NCBI RefSeq assembly: GCF_964019385.1
Contig: NC_088647.1
Location: forward strand, 15,515,794 to 15,579,793
Direction: 5' to 3'
Origin: Sycon ciliatum
Taxonomy: Eukaryota > Porifera > Calcarea > Leucosolenida > Sycettidae
DNA: 64,000 nt
Shown: positions 46,176 through 57,403 of the stretch, one piece after another
Layout of the letters: every line of letters starts with the position of its first letter
Position numbering within the stretch: position 1 is the first letter of the stretch
The notes under the pieces: model-generated
The model's database searches: none
What the model was told of the DNA's origin: nothing
The model's input: the letters and a program-made list of their open reading frames with translations, nothing else
Translations under genes and position numbers: made by a program

Positions 46176-46557
46176 AGAAAAGAGCGAAGAAAACAAGACG
46201 ACATCAGGAGTAGTCTCCTAACCCCCTAGCATAATGAGGGTCAGAACCGGGTGCGATACCCATATTATGGTTCAAATGGTTCGCAGGGACCGGGGCTCTG
46301 CCAACCGCGGAAGGTTGTACAGTAGAAAGGTCACTGTTTCCGAACACAGTGTTCTCCGCCTTGTTTCATGCTGTCAATCTAACAATTGCATGTACTACAT
46401 GTATATCCTCAATTCTACGTACATGTATAAGTAGAATAGGCCCTTCAGCCGCGTGTTTACGGGAAGAAGTTCTTTCATACACATCATTTTCTTTCCCATA
46501 AACACTCGGCTTCAGGGCTATTATTCTATACACTGTACGTATACCCCTCTGACTCGG

Positions 46558-46748
46558 GTTATATCCTCTACTTATGAGGTCAAACGCGCATGTATAGCAC
46601 ACAATGAACACCCAACCGGGTGATGATGTACACACATACTGCTCTACATTGTAGTACAGAGCTTCGTACATCTGTACAACGGTTACGTGCATAAGGACTT
46701 CGTCAGGCCATATCTTCACCAACTGGCGTTGCTTCCGTCCTCAGATAT
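46558..46748. repeat. Direct repeat, copy B (partner 45478-45668)
   Basis: Overlaps the 3' end of the minus-strand exon at 46703-46796 and its downstream region. The duplication therefore copied the end of a gene. Confidence 0.85.
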
Positions 46749-46796
46749 CGAGAAGAGCTGTCATCGACAGGTAGCTGTTTTTCCTTGTCTACCAAG
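46703..46796 (-). CDS. Candidate C-terminal exon of a minus-strand gene
   Basis: Acceptor TGTGGCAG, then one base completing a codon and 30 codons ending in TGA. The translation is hydrophilic (LVDKEKQLPVDDSSSRYLRT, ending TPVGEDMA), suitable for a cytoplasmic tail end. A frame-shifted copy lies at 45618-45668. The exon at 48589-48729 on the same strand may be upstream in the same gene, but intervening exons are not identified. Confidence 0.45.
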
Positions 46797-46991
46797 CTGC
46801 CACAGGCGTAAGTGATTGCCCTAGTTTGGCTCCAACAGCGTGTCTTCTTCCATTGCAAAACGATTCTTGACCTTGAAGATAGCGGTGTCCTATTTCTTCC
46901 TTTTTTGGCCAATCTTTCCAGCAGAAGAGTGTCATCAATTGAGTTTCGACGTGTGTATCACGAAGAAGTAAGTCATTCTGCTCAACTTAGC

Positions 46992-47343
46992 TGGTTTGTT
47001 GTTGTTGTTGTTGTTGTTTCAAATCTTTATTCTCACGATAGCCAGTGGCCAATAAGAGATAATAGTGTAAGAAAGGAGAAAGAGTGAGGAAGAATTGGGT
47101 GGGCAGAGCCTAGGGGTTAATGACTACTTAAGTGTACGGGCAGGGGTGGTCGCTACCCGAGCATACAGAGTTGTGCAACAGCAGGGATATCTGGGGTTTG
47201 AAGAGAGTACGAGAAGGGATTTCGCGAAGCTGGGTGGGCAAGCAATTAAAGTAATGAAGAGCCTTGTACAGGGGAGAATGGAGACAGCGATCAGTCCTCG
47301 GAGTTGGCAAGTGCCAAGTACGAGAGCGACGTAAGTTATACAC
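46992..47343 (-). pseudogene. 5'-truncated LINE with 3' UTR and (CAA)n tail
   Basis: The minus frame NLRRSRTWHLPTPRTDRC ... NCLPTQLREIPS matches the C-terminal motif downstream of LINE reverse transcriptases. After its stop at 47128 come about 110 bases of UTR ending AATAAAGATTTGAAA and (CAA)n at 46996-47018. Its truncated 5' side abuts a much longer (CAA)n array. Confidence 0.65.
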
Positions 47344-47344
47344 G

Positions 47345-47442
<98 letters not shown>
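47344..47442. repeat. (TTG)n microsatellite, about 32 units
   Basis: A pure TTG array followed by (CTTG)n and (TTTG)n. It is probably an expanded tail of an older LINE into which the truncated LINE inserted. Confidence 0.95.
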
Positions 47443-47588
47443 GCTCGCTCGCTTGCTTGCTTGCTTGCTTGTTTGTTTGTTTATTATTTTACTTGGGCAT
47501 TCCCAACATACCCTAAGGTCTTCTTACATGGCGCCGAACATGAATGAATGTGTCAGGTTCCTGGCGAAAAGAATTGGGGACATAATTA

Positions 47589-47999
47589 GTGCGAAGGGAT
47601 TCGAATGGGAGTCGTTGTTGTTATCGTTGTCTCTGTTCCTATAAAGGGACAATTGGTTTTCCCCCAACATACCAAAATATCGGCTCGTTTGAAGGTCAGA
47701 CATTAGCCTCTTTTGCGGGAAAATTTAGCCAACAAAGTTATTCAAAGCAGTTCCTCGGCCCTAACGAAAGAAGTGATGAAAGGCTGGCTGAAAGTGTTTT
47801 CAGTGAGTTCCAATGGACTATTTGCAACAGGCGAAAGTCGTTCCTTTGGCCAAAGGCAACGAAGATGAATTGCACTAACATCTTCGTGAAGCTCACGCTG
47901 GCATGGAGCGTCAAAATGGTAGGTGCTACCAACGTTCTATCTACTTGTGCCTCCGTTGCTCTTCGGAGAATATCAGTCTTGGATTTGTGTAGGTACTAG
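47589..47999 (+). CDS. ORF with protein-like core, unrecognised
   Basis: The part from about 47680 to 47920 (SDERLAESVFSEFQWTICNR, then NIFVKLTLAWSVKM) has balanced composition and ends at a plausible donor AAAATG|GTAGGT. The first part overlaps LINE-flank sequence. It might be an exon of a transposase or host gene. Confidence 0.25.
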   Translation: MRRDSNGSRCCYRCLCSYKGTIGFPPTYQNIGSFEGQTLASFAGKFSQQSYSKQFLGPNERSDERLAESVFSEFQWTICNRRKSFLWPKATKMNCTNIFVKLTLAWSVKMVGATNVLSTCASVALRRISVLDLCRY

Positions 48000-48588
48000 G
48001 TGCAACTGTAAAATCAGGTGCAGAGTTTTTCTGCAAAATAATTTAAAATTGTTACTGCGAAGAATGTGCGACTATAATAATTATACACTCTACTCCTCCT
48101 ATCCGAAAAGGCTTGTCACCGACGGTATTACTGAGTAGGACAATCGGATGGACATGGTCAATTATTTATTATGTAAAAAAATAGCCACGAGGTACTGGAG
48201 AATGTATAGAGCAGAGGATTAGGGGAAGAAGATTGTATTATTGAAACGCCGAATGGTATCGCTAACACAACCACGTCATAGAGATTCTTTGGACACGCCT
48301 TGAAATTTATAACGTATCCAGTTGTACGCTATGCCAGCAGCCTGCATCGCACCATGTACTGTTTTCACGTCGTGGCATTCTGCTGTTACACTGAAGAAAA
48401 GAACAAGCTTCAGGATCCTCCCCATGAACATTTTCAAAAGCCTTCCACTAGTACGTTCACTGTCTTCTTATTAGATGGAATCATGCAAAAAGGAACTGAA
48501 AAGTACAATGACTTCTTCATCAGAGATGTGATCGAAACAGCGCAAAGAAGAGTAGCCAGAAACGACACGGTAAAAGTTGCACCCTCAC

Positions 48589-48729
48589 CTTCTTCATCAT
48601 TAATTTTCCTTTTATATTCACGAGGTTTTGCAATGTACCGTGTTGTTTCTGGCTTCTCTTTTCTCGCTGTTGCTATCACATCATTCTCTGCTGTATATAA
48701 TTTATTGTGCATGTCGAGTTTCTTTTTAC
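48589..48729 (-). CDS. Phase 1-1 exon, probable cytoplasmic segment of a receptor-like gene
   Basis: Acceptor GGTATACAG, donor GAAG|GTGAGG, 141 bases, phase 1 at both ends. It is very hydrophilic with Tyr in charged context (KLYTAENDVIATARKEKP, TTRYIAKPREYKRKI). An upstream block on the same strand (49031 downward, acceptor CTGCAG, THPVTNTHGDGIANIQPTV) is also phase-1 compatible. Together with the tail exon at 46703-46796 this suggests a minus-strand membrane-receptor gene, paralogous or identical to the Ig/repeat locus at 27-36 kb. Inference only; no kinase or other domain is seen. Confidence 0.45.
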
Positions 48730-49520
48730 CTGTATACCACCTGATGAGAAGACAGTGAAAGTGCCAGCAAAAACATTCTTTTGAAAAAATGGATTCCGAG
48801 GAGCTTGACGTCTGTTCTTTTCTTGAGTGTGATAGAATTTTTGTCTCCAAGGAAACACTGTTCTACTACGGATTGCTCTTTCACTCCTCTTGTATACTCT
48901 GACTACTGCAGTTCTTGGAGATAACTGATGTGGCAAAAGATATGTGCGATTTCGTGTTTCTGATATTCCGTTGACGGTTGGTTGTATGTTTGCAATTCCA
49001 TCTCCGTGTGTGTTCGTTACCGGGTGTGTGACTGCAGCGATTCCGAAGCGGAGATCTTTGCTGAACGTCGTGTGTGGGTGCAGCAATGGAGCATTACAAA
49101 CTGCTTTCTGTTTTGCTGGTCATCCAGGTGAGTTAACCCGGTTGCTAAGATAGTAACCCACTGCTGAACTGCTTTCCGGGTATGGCTTGTGTGTACATGT
49201 ACTCGTAGCACGTGTAGCGTATCCCACCGCTGGCACCAATTCTGTAACGGGCCGCAGTCTTTCTCGGAGGCAAATGCAGACGGGTCTCAGTGAACACACT
49301 GTTAATAATAATTCTTACTGAACTAAACGGAAGACTACATTGTAAACATTAACTCTGACTCTAACTCTAAACTGACATAAAGAAGGTTCTAACTGGTATC
49401 TCTAACTGGCCTTTCTAACTGGCCTTTCTAACTGTAGTTTCTAACTGAACTTCTAACTGGCGTGTAGAGAATTAAGAACAGCAGCTTTTATAGGCAGACA
49501 GCATACGTGCTGCAATAGCA

Positions 49521-49700
49521 ATGGTCACGGCAAAGGCTCAGCAGAGAGAAGAAGAAAGGTCAAAGTATGTTGTGTGGGCTACAGTCATTGCACAAGGACT
49601 GCCATTTGATTCTATGCAGAAGAAGGAGCTGAATGCAGTGTGGGCAATGGGCGTAAAAGAGGCGGTTGAAAGTGCAGCAGTATTTCTAAGGTCAATATGA
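49521..49700 (+). CDS. 59-codon small ORF, strongly protein-like
   Basis: ATG GTC ACG then 59 sense codons and TGA. Composition is helical and charged (AKAQQREEERSKYVVWATVI, MQKKELNAVWAMGVKEAVES) and the minus strand offers nothing better. It could be a short gene, a first exon or a retrocopy. No family is recognised. Confidence 0.4.
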   Translation: MVTAKAQQREEERSKYVVWATVIAQGLPFDSMQKKELNAVWAMGVKEAVESAAVFLRSI

Positions 49701-49911
49701 AACATTGAACGCAGTGCAGTGAGACTAGTTACTATCCATGTCATGGATCTGCAAGCACGGTACAGAGTTGCAAGTGCGGGGGTGCGGTGTAACACGCGTG
49801 ACCAATACATTGAAAGTGATTCACGCTGCAGCTGTGTGAGTTACTAGCGTGCCAACGCTACAGCACGTACGGCTGCAACAAATGCTGTAAATGGCTGAAG
49901 AATCCTTTCAA

Positions 49912-50249
49912 TAGGGCTTGAAAGTGCTACGTCACAGCATAGCAACAATTTCAAAAATTCAAAAATTGGATCCACTTGGATCCAGTTTTTGTATGGATCC
50001 AAGCACATTTCAAGCTGTCGTACTCTCAGCAAGGTGATGTTACCAGTGAAACTGACTGATTTGGCTACTGGGGGCGGGGTTACAACTGGTGGCGAAGTAA
50101 AAGTCACCCCTGCATACGACATGAGTGGGTTGCTATGCACCCACATACTGAGGCAATAGCAAAGTCACACCTTAGTGGATCCAAAATAGAAATCTGATGT
50201 CAACTTAGTACTCCCTGGCCGTTTTTGACGTCATCACTTTCAAGCCCTA
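49912..50249. mobile_element. 338-bp MITE with TAGGGCTTGAAAGTG ends
   Basis: Left TAGGGCTTGAAAGTGCTACG and right TGACGTCATCACTTTCAAGC(CCTA) are inverted. The end type (YAGGG) is typical of hAT elements, but I could not confirm a clean 8-bp target duplication. Confidence 0.65.
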
Positions 50250-50884
50250 TTTAAAAGAAGGAATGTTCTAAGATTCTAGTACTGTTGAGTATATGACTGT
50301 TAGCATCTCGCAGCACTTGACATACATGTAGGTATTATTATTTTAAATTTTGAATAGGGGAATCCCCACAGGCCTAAGGCCTGGATTTCAGTTGCCAGCA
50401 CTGTAGGTATACCCGTTATCTCATGCAGAACAATACTATGCATTAAAATTATCTACCGGTTTGTGCCAACTTTGAAGGCAACCTGTGGCAAGGTGTTACT
50501 ACTTCGGTTAATCGTTGCCATTTTTGTAGTTTAATGCTCTTGGTATGCATATCCAGAATATAAAGTAGATTTTGAGACTATGCATGGTCAGAAACCTGGT
50601 TTCGAACCTTCCTTCCTTTGGATTCAGAAACAAATAGTCACCGAACCTTCTGTTTTCTTTATTTGAATTCGCTAAAACCAAACGGACAGAACTGTCCAGT
50701 GACAAGGGAGCGAATGATGAGCGTCATAATCACTATGCATCAAAACATCTCAGGACAAAATGAGACAGACTATATTAGGGCGAGGGTCTGCACAACACTT
50801 GTACATAAAGGGGAGTAAGAGAACAAAGGCGCGGCAGAAGTCGAAGCAAGAAAGCAATCAACGCCAGAGATATTTTTGTCCACC

Positions 50885-50943
<59 letters not shown>

Positions 50944-52139
50944 TCCGAGAGAGAGAGAGAGAGAGACAGAGAGAGAGACTAACAAATGAGGGCTGAGACC
51001 TCTACAGCAGGGCTTTACGTCTGAAAACAACCTCACGAATTAACAAGCAAGTTGTCAGGGAGAGAGACGGGCAGGCAGGCCAACAGGCAGGCATATAATG
51101 AAAGTATGGCGATAGTGATCCATCTGACCTCAAGGGTTCATGCTGTGTGGAACAGCAGCAGTGCGAAATTGGGCCGGGTGCGGTATGGCCTAACCTTTGT
51201 TGCAGCCGCCCTGGTACCTGTCAACCTTTTCAAACCCGAGATCGGGACAATCACATACTTGGTTCCTAATCCTAGTCTTCTAGCTAGGTCAGTACGCCGA
51301 AAACCATTTCGGCGAGTGGCATTTCATTGCCGTCGACTTGTCGGAAATCGCATCGACGCTTGGACAATTCTCGACAAATCAAGCAAGAGAAATCATTTTG
51401 TTATTAATTTGGTGGTGAGCCTCCAAATGCTAGGGTGGTGACAAGTCACTGCGCTGGCAAAACGACGATGCCAACCTTCTTGAGCGTTGTTTGTGCGTCG
51501 CTGTCCTTCCAGCACGCAACTCCGTAGTCTACGTTCCACAATTCCCTAGGGAACATTGGTGTACGCCGTGTACCGTTCGTTCTGAGTCTGCCCATGTAGT
51601 ATTCCTCAAAATATGTTATCACATTCTCTGCACACTCTGGGAAGTTTTCCAGTAGGCATATCCACCCTTCACTAGCTTAGGTTTGCCTCGCGAAGTAATA
51701 GTTAGGCCAGTAAAATCGGGATGAACATCCATGATTGAATCACCAAGAGAAAAGATTTCGTATCCAGAGTTTCCAGTTTTCCAGTAAAATTCGACGACAG
51801 GGTCAGACAGGATCAGCGATGAAAATGTAACTTCGTCGAAATGTACTCGCCGAATGTGTCAGGCGATGAAAAAATCACGCTGTGAAACTGCACAGTCGCG
51901 AATTGTCACTCGATGAAATGACCACCTCGAAATGTCTAGTGACGAAATGTCACTCGCCTAACTGACCGGATACCCTTAGGTATTAAAATGTATCATACAA
52001 ATGTAGCTGTGAGGCAGGGAGTCGTCAAATAGTATTTGACGACTCCCTGCTGTGAGGCATGCCACAAGTGCACTTTTTTGGTGCCTTTTATTAAAATAAT
52101 AAATAAATTTCACGGTTCGCGAGTTTTCGCATCCGTAGG
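50250..52139. other. Repeat-rich, no resolved gene
   Basis: Contains a (GA)n tract at 50888-50974, a GACTCCCTGC hairpin at about 52018-52052, and a TACCTGTCAACC word at about 51218 related to the MITE at 8910. The ORFs lack domain signals. Confidence 0.4.
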
Positions 52140-52400
52140 AACGCCACCTCCCTCTAGAATTAACGCAGCTGCAGCGCCTAAACGGTGGGAGGTGAGTAGA
52201 TCAGACCCACCACAAAGTGGTAAAGACCGAAATCCCACCAACTGCATCCATGTTACCCTCGTGCCAGGCCACGAGTTCCCAATTAACTGTGGGTCGCAGC
52301 ACGGCTGGAAAAATTCCTTCCGCTTCCAAGCAGGACTTGAACCTGTACCCTCTTTTTCTCAATCATGATCTTAGACCATCCCACTACTGCCCTTTACCAC
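52140..52400 (-). mobile_element. tRNA-derived SINE-like element
   Basis: On the minus strand the head has an A-box-like TAGTGGGATGG and, about 45 bases later, a perfect B box GGTTCAAGTCC, followed by a body of about 190 bases. No poly-A tail is obvious. It is fused to the GACGGTCCCGGCCAAATCGG repeat at its head. Confidence 0.5.
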
Positions 52401-53720
52401 CCTCGATATGGGGACGGTCCCGGCCAAATCGGTATGGTTGGTAGGTATGCTAGTGCTGTACATGTACAGTGCTGGTCTGGCCATGCAATTTTATCTTGTA
52501 CATCAAGTACTCGCCACTTGCTGTGCAGTCCTAGGCATGCAAACACTTTCCCTTCTCTTTGTTATTTTTCTGGTTTTAGAGTTCGAACCCATCGTTATCG
52601 TGCTAATAAAGAAAATTGTGTACAAACAATGTCTCTACGCCGTCCACACCAGTCTAAAAGAACATGGCTAGAATCTTCCTGAACTGGCCAAACTTTTTCC
52701 TTACCTTCTCTTACTAGGCCGTTGCAGGGAGAAAAGTTAACCTCTTACTTGTACTTTTAAAGGATCAGTCGAGGAACTGAATTGCCTGGAAAAAGAGAAA
52801 AAAACGCCTTTTACTTTTTAAATTTGGTATTGGCTCTGTATCCAGGTCGCAAAAGTCAACTTGCTGTTAAGCGTTTTTATCATGTTTGACCAAAGCTGTG
52901 AATGCTTTGCTGTTTTCTTCTGTGGCAGTTCTTGCAGCTTGTTGATGGTGCAGGCATGTACTACATAAGTAGTAAGTGGAAGGTCACTGATTGATTGCTT
53001 GAGAGAAATTGTGCACATGCATTGGTTGCTTATGCTGTTTGTGTTTCTGTTTTGGTACTTACTCTGGCCCCGGGTGCGCGTGGAACCTGTGGAGCCTTTC
53101 AAACCTAAAAAATAAACCCCCTTTGAGCGTGGCGTCATTCTCTTGGCAGCGGAAAGAGCGTTTCAAAGAGCCCTAGACTGTCAAAATCAAGCAAACAGAA
53201 CGTAAGTTATGATGGAAATGGTGGAGTGAACTGCAATTGCGCATTTTCACGCGTTCAGTGGCACCTCAAAGGGTTAATTATATTGAATCAGTTGTTGAGC
53301 CAAGAATTAAGCCGCCCATGCTTGAATCTATTGTAAACGATGCATTCAAATAAGAATAAACAGCAGATCGTAACCCAGTCAACATGGTCAAAATTTAATC
53401 TTGCTCGAATTCAACGATCTAACATCCAGATCGACGAGAAACCACTCAGCTGTTGGGAGATACAATCTGCGAAGCACTGTGAGCAACAGTACTCGATATA
53501 AATTACCTCTTGAGTTGAGCTACGATCGTGGCAACTTCAGGAGGGTATGAAAACCGTGCAAGTGTCAGTAAATGAACTTCACAAAAATGCCAGTAATCGA
53601 GTCGCACGACGCAATTGGACGGACGCATTTGGGCCATTTTTCGTACAGTGGCGGTGTAACACTCATATTCTCAATATTTTTAAGGCACACAGTCACGGAT
53701 TGAAAGTTGTTGTTCCATTC
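52401..53720. other. No resolved gene
   Basis: AT-rich sequence with transposon-like words (CACCTCAAAGGGTTAAT at about 53262). No domain-bearing frame. Confidence 0.4.
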
Positions 53721-53723
53721 ACA

Positions 53724-53933
53724 AGGAGGAAAAGAAGATAGAGGCACTGCGAGTATGAAAAGAAGACGGGGGCAGTGCGAGTATGAAAAGAAGACAGAGG
53801 CAGTGCAAGGAATGAAAAGAAGACAGAGGCAGTGCGAGTATGAAAAGAAGACAGAGGCAGTGCGAGTAGGAAAAGAAGACGGGGGCAGTGTGAGTATGAA
53901 AAGAAGACGGCGGCAGTGCGAGTATGCGCACAG
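53724..53933. repeat. 28-bp minisatellite, about seven copies
   Basis: Unit GTATGAAAAGAAGACAGAGG followed by CAGTGCGA, with one aberrant unit (CAAGGA). ORFs across it on both strands are repeat artefacts. Confidence 0.9.
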
Positions 53934-54231
53934 CTTGCCATGAACACCTACATTCCCTGGGACCGTTTCAGGAAGATTGAGTGAGTAACGGTAGTAAGCC
54001 ATGAACGGAGACCCCCTCGACTTAGGCCTCGGCCTTTGGCGAATCCATAAATAAATAAATAAAATAAAAATAAATAGAACTGAAATGATCCAAAGAACAT
54101 GAATAGTGCAGAATCTTGATATCTTGGCTCCTAAATTGTTTGAAGAAGGGCTGAGGCTTCCTGCAGCTTCATCTGTGAAAAGAATTCGGGTGGACACACC
54201 CATTCCCATAGCGCTGCATATCACATCCGAA

Positions 54232-54478
54232 CTTTTGCTGCTTCTCCTCCGTGATGTGCTAGTTGCGCCTTTTTCTCTCTCTCTGTCATACTAGGTGACA
54301 TAATTCGCATCTTTTTTGGCGCTACACTCTGCGTATATACTGCTCTTGTGTGGCTTCCACGGTATTCATTGTTATTACCTGATGATGGCCAAGTGCCGAA
54401 ACGTTGTAAAATAACGGAACTGGTTCGGATGTGATATGCAGCGCTATGGGAATGGGTGTGTCCACCCGAATTCTTTTC
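54232..54478 (+). repeat. Left pLTR of the Penelope-like element
   Basis: Identical base for base, by eye, to 57572-57818. It includes a pyrimidine-rich stretch, a TATATA near 54334 and the hammerhead-like motif. The ORF's first ATG lies five bases after its end. Confidence 0.92.
54371..54415 (+). ncRNA. Hammerhead-ribozyme-like motif, left pLTR
   Basis: Contains the conserved CTGATGA and GAAAC boxes in the right order. Stem I can form between GTTATTAC and GTAAAATAAC with a two-base bulge, stem II is GGC/GCC with loop CAAGT, and stem III is minimal (CG/GTT side). One extra T follows CTGATGA compared with the canonical core. Hammerhead motifs in pLTRs are known for Penelope-like elements. Self-cleavage is not shown here. 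Confidence 0.5.
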
Positions 54479-54482
54479 ACAG

Positions 54483-57191
54483 ATGAAGCTGCAGGAAGCC
54501 TCAGCCCTTCTTCAAACTTGGTTCTCCTCTTCCCGGAGCGAGGCAGCGTGGCGGTTTGTACAATGGTCTTGGAAGCTGCAGAGGAGCGAGTGTCAATTGT
54601 CTTTTCTTTTGCAGTGCCGGCGAGAGGGATTGATCCCCAGATTTATTTCGAATTGTGTGCGGAAGCCAGCATCAACGAGTCACAAGACCATCAGAGAACA
54701 CAGGAGACATCAGTACTGCCGCCGTCTTCTCTGCGATGCCATCGAAGACAAATGCGCAGAGAAAGATTACCGCGGGAGGCGATACAAGCAGTCTAGAGAG
54801 CAACTGTGGACGTTTACACAGTCGGACTACCTATTGATCCGTTCTCTTCAACGTGCAGTGGTTACCGAAGAACGAATAAGTTCCAACGCCAGACTAAATC
54901 GAAAGATTTCTGGGCTTCGAGAGGCGGATCAACGTGTGGCGGGAACCAACAGCTCACCCCGCGGCCCAACTCCTGTTGCCGCCGTTGGTGTTGCGTCACC
55001 CGGTGGGCATACGACCAATGCTGAGCCATCCAATGAGCGGGCGTTGGTGGTGGGCGACTGTGTGTCCGACCAGACAAGGCGTCTGCTGGAACATGGACCT
55101 AGCTTTGTCCCGTCGACGGGGAGGCTCACCAAGCAAGAACGAACAGATGTTGAGACATCGGTTGAGAGGATGGCGTTCACCCTCCGGTGGCAACAGCCCC
55201 AGCCTCAGGGTGTGGACCTCAAAGAGGAGGACCCACCGCCAGAGATCAGACACGACAAGAAATTGTGGAAGCTGATGAAGCGTGGCTTTAAGCAGCCCCC
55301 ACAGATGGACGACAAAGACGAAAGGAACATGGCCAACTTCCGCGACGAGGTGTTACGAGCTTACGACAGACACACACCCTCTAAGCCCAATCTGACGCAG
55401 GAGGAGCGGGTGGAGCTGAAGCGACTTCGCACAGACCAAGAAACCATCATCAAACCATCGGATAAAAGTAAAAAACTCGTTGCTATGAGACAGGAGCTGT
55501 ATTTGCAGAAAGCAGAAGACATATTATCGAACATGACCATGTATGAGAAAGTAGATTTGACCATAGAGTCCTACGAGACCAAGACACGAGAAGTAATACT
55601 GTCAGAGTGCAAGAACATGGATTCAAAACTCCTAAAGTCAATCCTACCAAGCAGTACGAAGTTCCCCGAGTGGTACGGTCTTCCAAAGGACCATAAGCAG
55701 AACTTACCATTGCGACCCGTGGTAGCAGCGTGCGACAGCCCAACGACTGGAGTATCTATTGTATTGGAGCGCATCCTACAGCAGCTCATTCAATTTGTCC
55801 CGGCCCACCTGGCTAACACGACGGAAGCAATAACCCACATCTGTGACGCATGTCCGGGATTGAACGCCCCCGATGGCACCATTGTTATGTCCATGGATGT
55901 AGTCGGGTTATATCCGAGCATACCTATTCGGGAGGGCGTTCAGGCAGTGGTGGATATGCTGCAGCAGTATTCCCAGCGGATCGACATGTTTGGGCTGAGT
56001 GTGAGCGGGGTACGGAATCTGCTGCTGTTTGTTCTCAGCCACAACTATTTCAGATTCGGCCATCAGATCTATCACCAAGTGGACGGGGTTGCAATGGGTA
56101 ACAATCTTGCACCCCCATTTGCGATTCTATTCATGCATACGGTTGAGGCCAGGCTTCTGCAGGATTCTCCGTTAGTACCGCTCCTCTACAAACGCTACAT
56201 CGACGATATCCTGCTGCTATGGACCCACGGCAGAGAGAGCTTGATGCGGTTTGTGCAGCATTTCAACTCTGCACACCCAAGTATCAACTTCACATATGAG
56301 CTCAGCGAGGTGAGTGGCTCCATAAATTATATGGATATCACAATTATGATCCAGGAAGGCAAGCTGGCATACAAGCTGTACCAGAAGGCATGTGCTAGTG
56401 GTCTACTCATTGATTATACTTCGGCAGTTCCCCACCATATCAAATTGGCAGTTGCTTCGTCACAATTCCTAAGAGCTCAGAGGCTCTCATCGAATACCAG
56501 AATGCGTGCAGAAAGTGAAGCGATGGTTCATGAGCAATTAAGATTGAACAATTACCCAGAGAAAATCATTGAAGAGGCACGCACTGCCTCCATAAGGCCA
56601 AAGCGTCGTCGCCATGCCAACCCTTGCTGCGCATTTCTAAAGCTTCCATATAAGTCAGATAAAGTACATCAAGCAGTGAATAAAGCAATCAGAAAGTATA
56701 AAATTCCGGTTAGAGTCGTATATGAGCACACTGGTAGCCTGAGGCGCACATTGTGTCGCTCCGCCCTCGTTCCTCCTCTATGTGTCAAGGCTGCAAATCC
56801 GCTACAACCGAAAAAAAGAGGTCGCCCAAAGGGGCCATGTATCTCGTGTATATCCGGGGGACAGGATGTATGTATGCAGAAGAATGTTGTATATCAGCTG
56901 AAGTGCAAAGAATGTCCGGAACAATATGTTGGTGAGACTGGCCGCTTTCTGGAAACTCGCCTGGAAGAACATAATGGTGAGGCAAGACGCCAGGAACTCG
57001 ACAAGCCATGGGGCCAACATTTTCGCACCACTCACCCTGGATGTAAGCTTAACTATGGGCAAAGTGCATTCTCTGCAGTTGAAGTAATAGGAAGAGAGCC
57101 TGATCGAGCCCGTCGAAAACTGCGCGAGGCAATTGAGATTCGTGATGCCAAGCCCCATGTGAACATAAGCACCGGATGGGATTTGTTGTGA
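54483..57191 (+). CDS. Penelope-like reverse transcriptase with GIY-YIG endonuclease
   Basis: 902 codons from the ATG at 54483, uninterrupted; an upstream GTG in frame is ignored. The reverse transcriptase spans roughly residues 300-660: the TIIKPSDKSKKLVAM block, WYGLPKDHK, RPVVAACDSPT, the first catalytic motif SMDVVGLYPSIP, GVAMGNNLAPPFA, and YIDDILLLW with the catalytic Asp pair. The C-terminus (about 790-902) has a Cys-rich linker (CISCISGGQDVC) and a GIY-YIG-type nuclease (VVYQLKCKECPEQYVGETGR, R and E-H residues following). Length and domain order match Penelope-like (Neptune/Poseidon-type) elements. The enzyme copies element RNA at nicked target DNA. No disabling change is seen. Confidence 0.95.
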   Translation: MKLQEASALLQTWFSSSRSEAAWRFVQWSWKLQRSECQLSFLLQCRREGLIPRFISNCVRKPASTSHKTIREHRRHQYCRRLLCDAIEDKCAEKDYRGRRYKQSREQLWTFTQSDYLLIRSLQRAVVTEERISSNARLNRKISGLREADQRVAGTNSSPRGPTPVAAVGVASPGGHTTNAEPSNERALVVGDCVSDQTRRLLEHGPSFVPSTGRLTKQERTDVETSVERMAFTLRWQQPQPQGVDLKEEDPPPEIRHDKKLWKLMKRGFKQPPQMDDKDERNMANFRDEVLRAYDRHTPSKPNLTQEERVELKRLRTDQETIIKPSDKSKKLVAMRQELYLQKAEDILSNMTMYEKVDLTIESYETKTREVILSECKNMDSKLLKSILPSSTKFPEWYGLPKDHKQNLPLRPVVAACDSPTTGVSIVLERILQQLIQFVPAHLANTTEAITHICDACPGLNAPDGTIVMSMDVVGLYPSIPIREGVQAVVDMLQQYSQRIDMFGLSVSGVRNLLLFVLSHNYFRFGHQIYHQVDGVAMGNNLAPPFAILFMHTVEARLLQDSPLVPLLYKRYIDDILLLWTHGRESLMRFVQHFNSAHPSINFTYELSEVSGSINYMDITIMIQEGKLAYKLYQKACASGLLIDYTSAVPHHIKLAVASSQFLRAQRLSSNTRMRAESEAMVHEQLRLNNYPEKIIEEARTASIRPKRRRHANPCCAFLKLPYKSDKVHQAVNKAIRKYKIPVRVVYEHTGSLRRTLCRSALVPPLCVKAANPLQPKKRGRPKGPCISCISGGQDVCMQKNVVYQLKCKECPEQYVGETGRFLETRLEEHNGEARRQELDKPWGQHFRTTHPGCKLNYGQSAFSAVEVIGREPDRARRKLREAIEIRDAKPHVNISTGWDLL

Positions 57192-57403
57192 ATTTTCTCA
57201 GCTTCCCCTGCTGCTACTTCAATATCACTGAATAATTATAATATGAGGCGGGTCACTCAAAACCATTCTATTCCTGATGCCTCGTCGCGTCCCTGGTGGT
57301 AACAGTTTGGCATGGAAGTTTTAACCTCATAGTGCATTGACTCATGGGGCTCCGTGCTCCCCTCCTAGATCCTGTGCTAGAATTAACACCATAATTATTT
57401 GGC

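Noticed and set aside
48300-48758. 152-codon plus ORF with hydrophobic C-terminus
   Set aside because: Antisense to a phase 1-1 exon with good splice sites and better composition on the minus strand.
53565-54224. 219-codon minus ORF with Phe/Ser repeats
   Set aside because: Made by the 28-bp minisatellite plus the inverted Penelope fragment.
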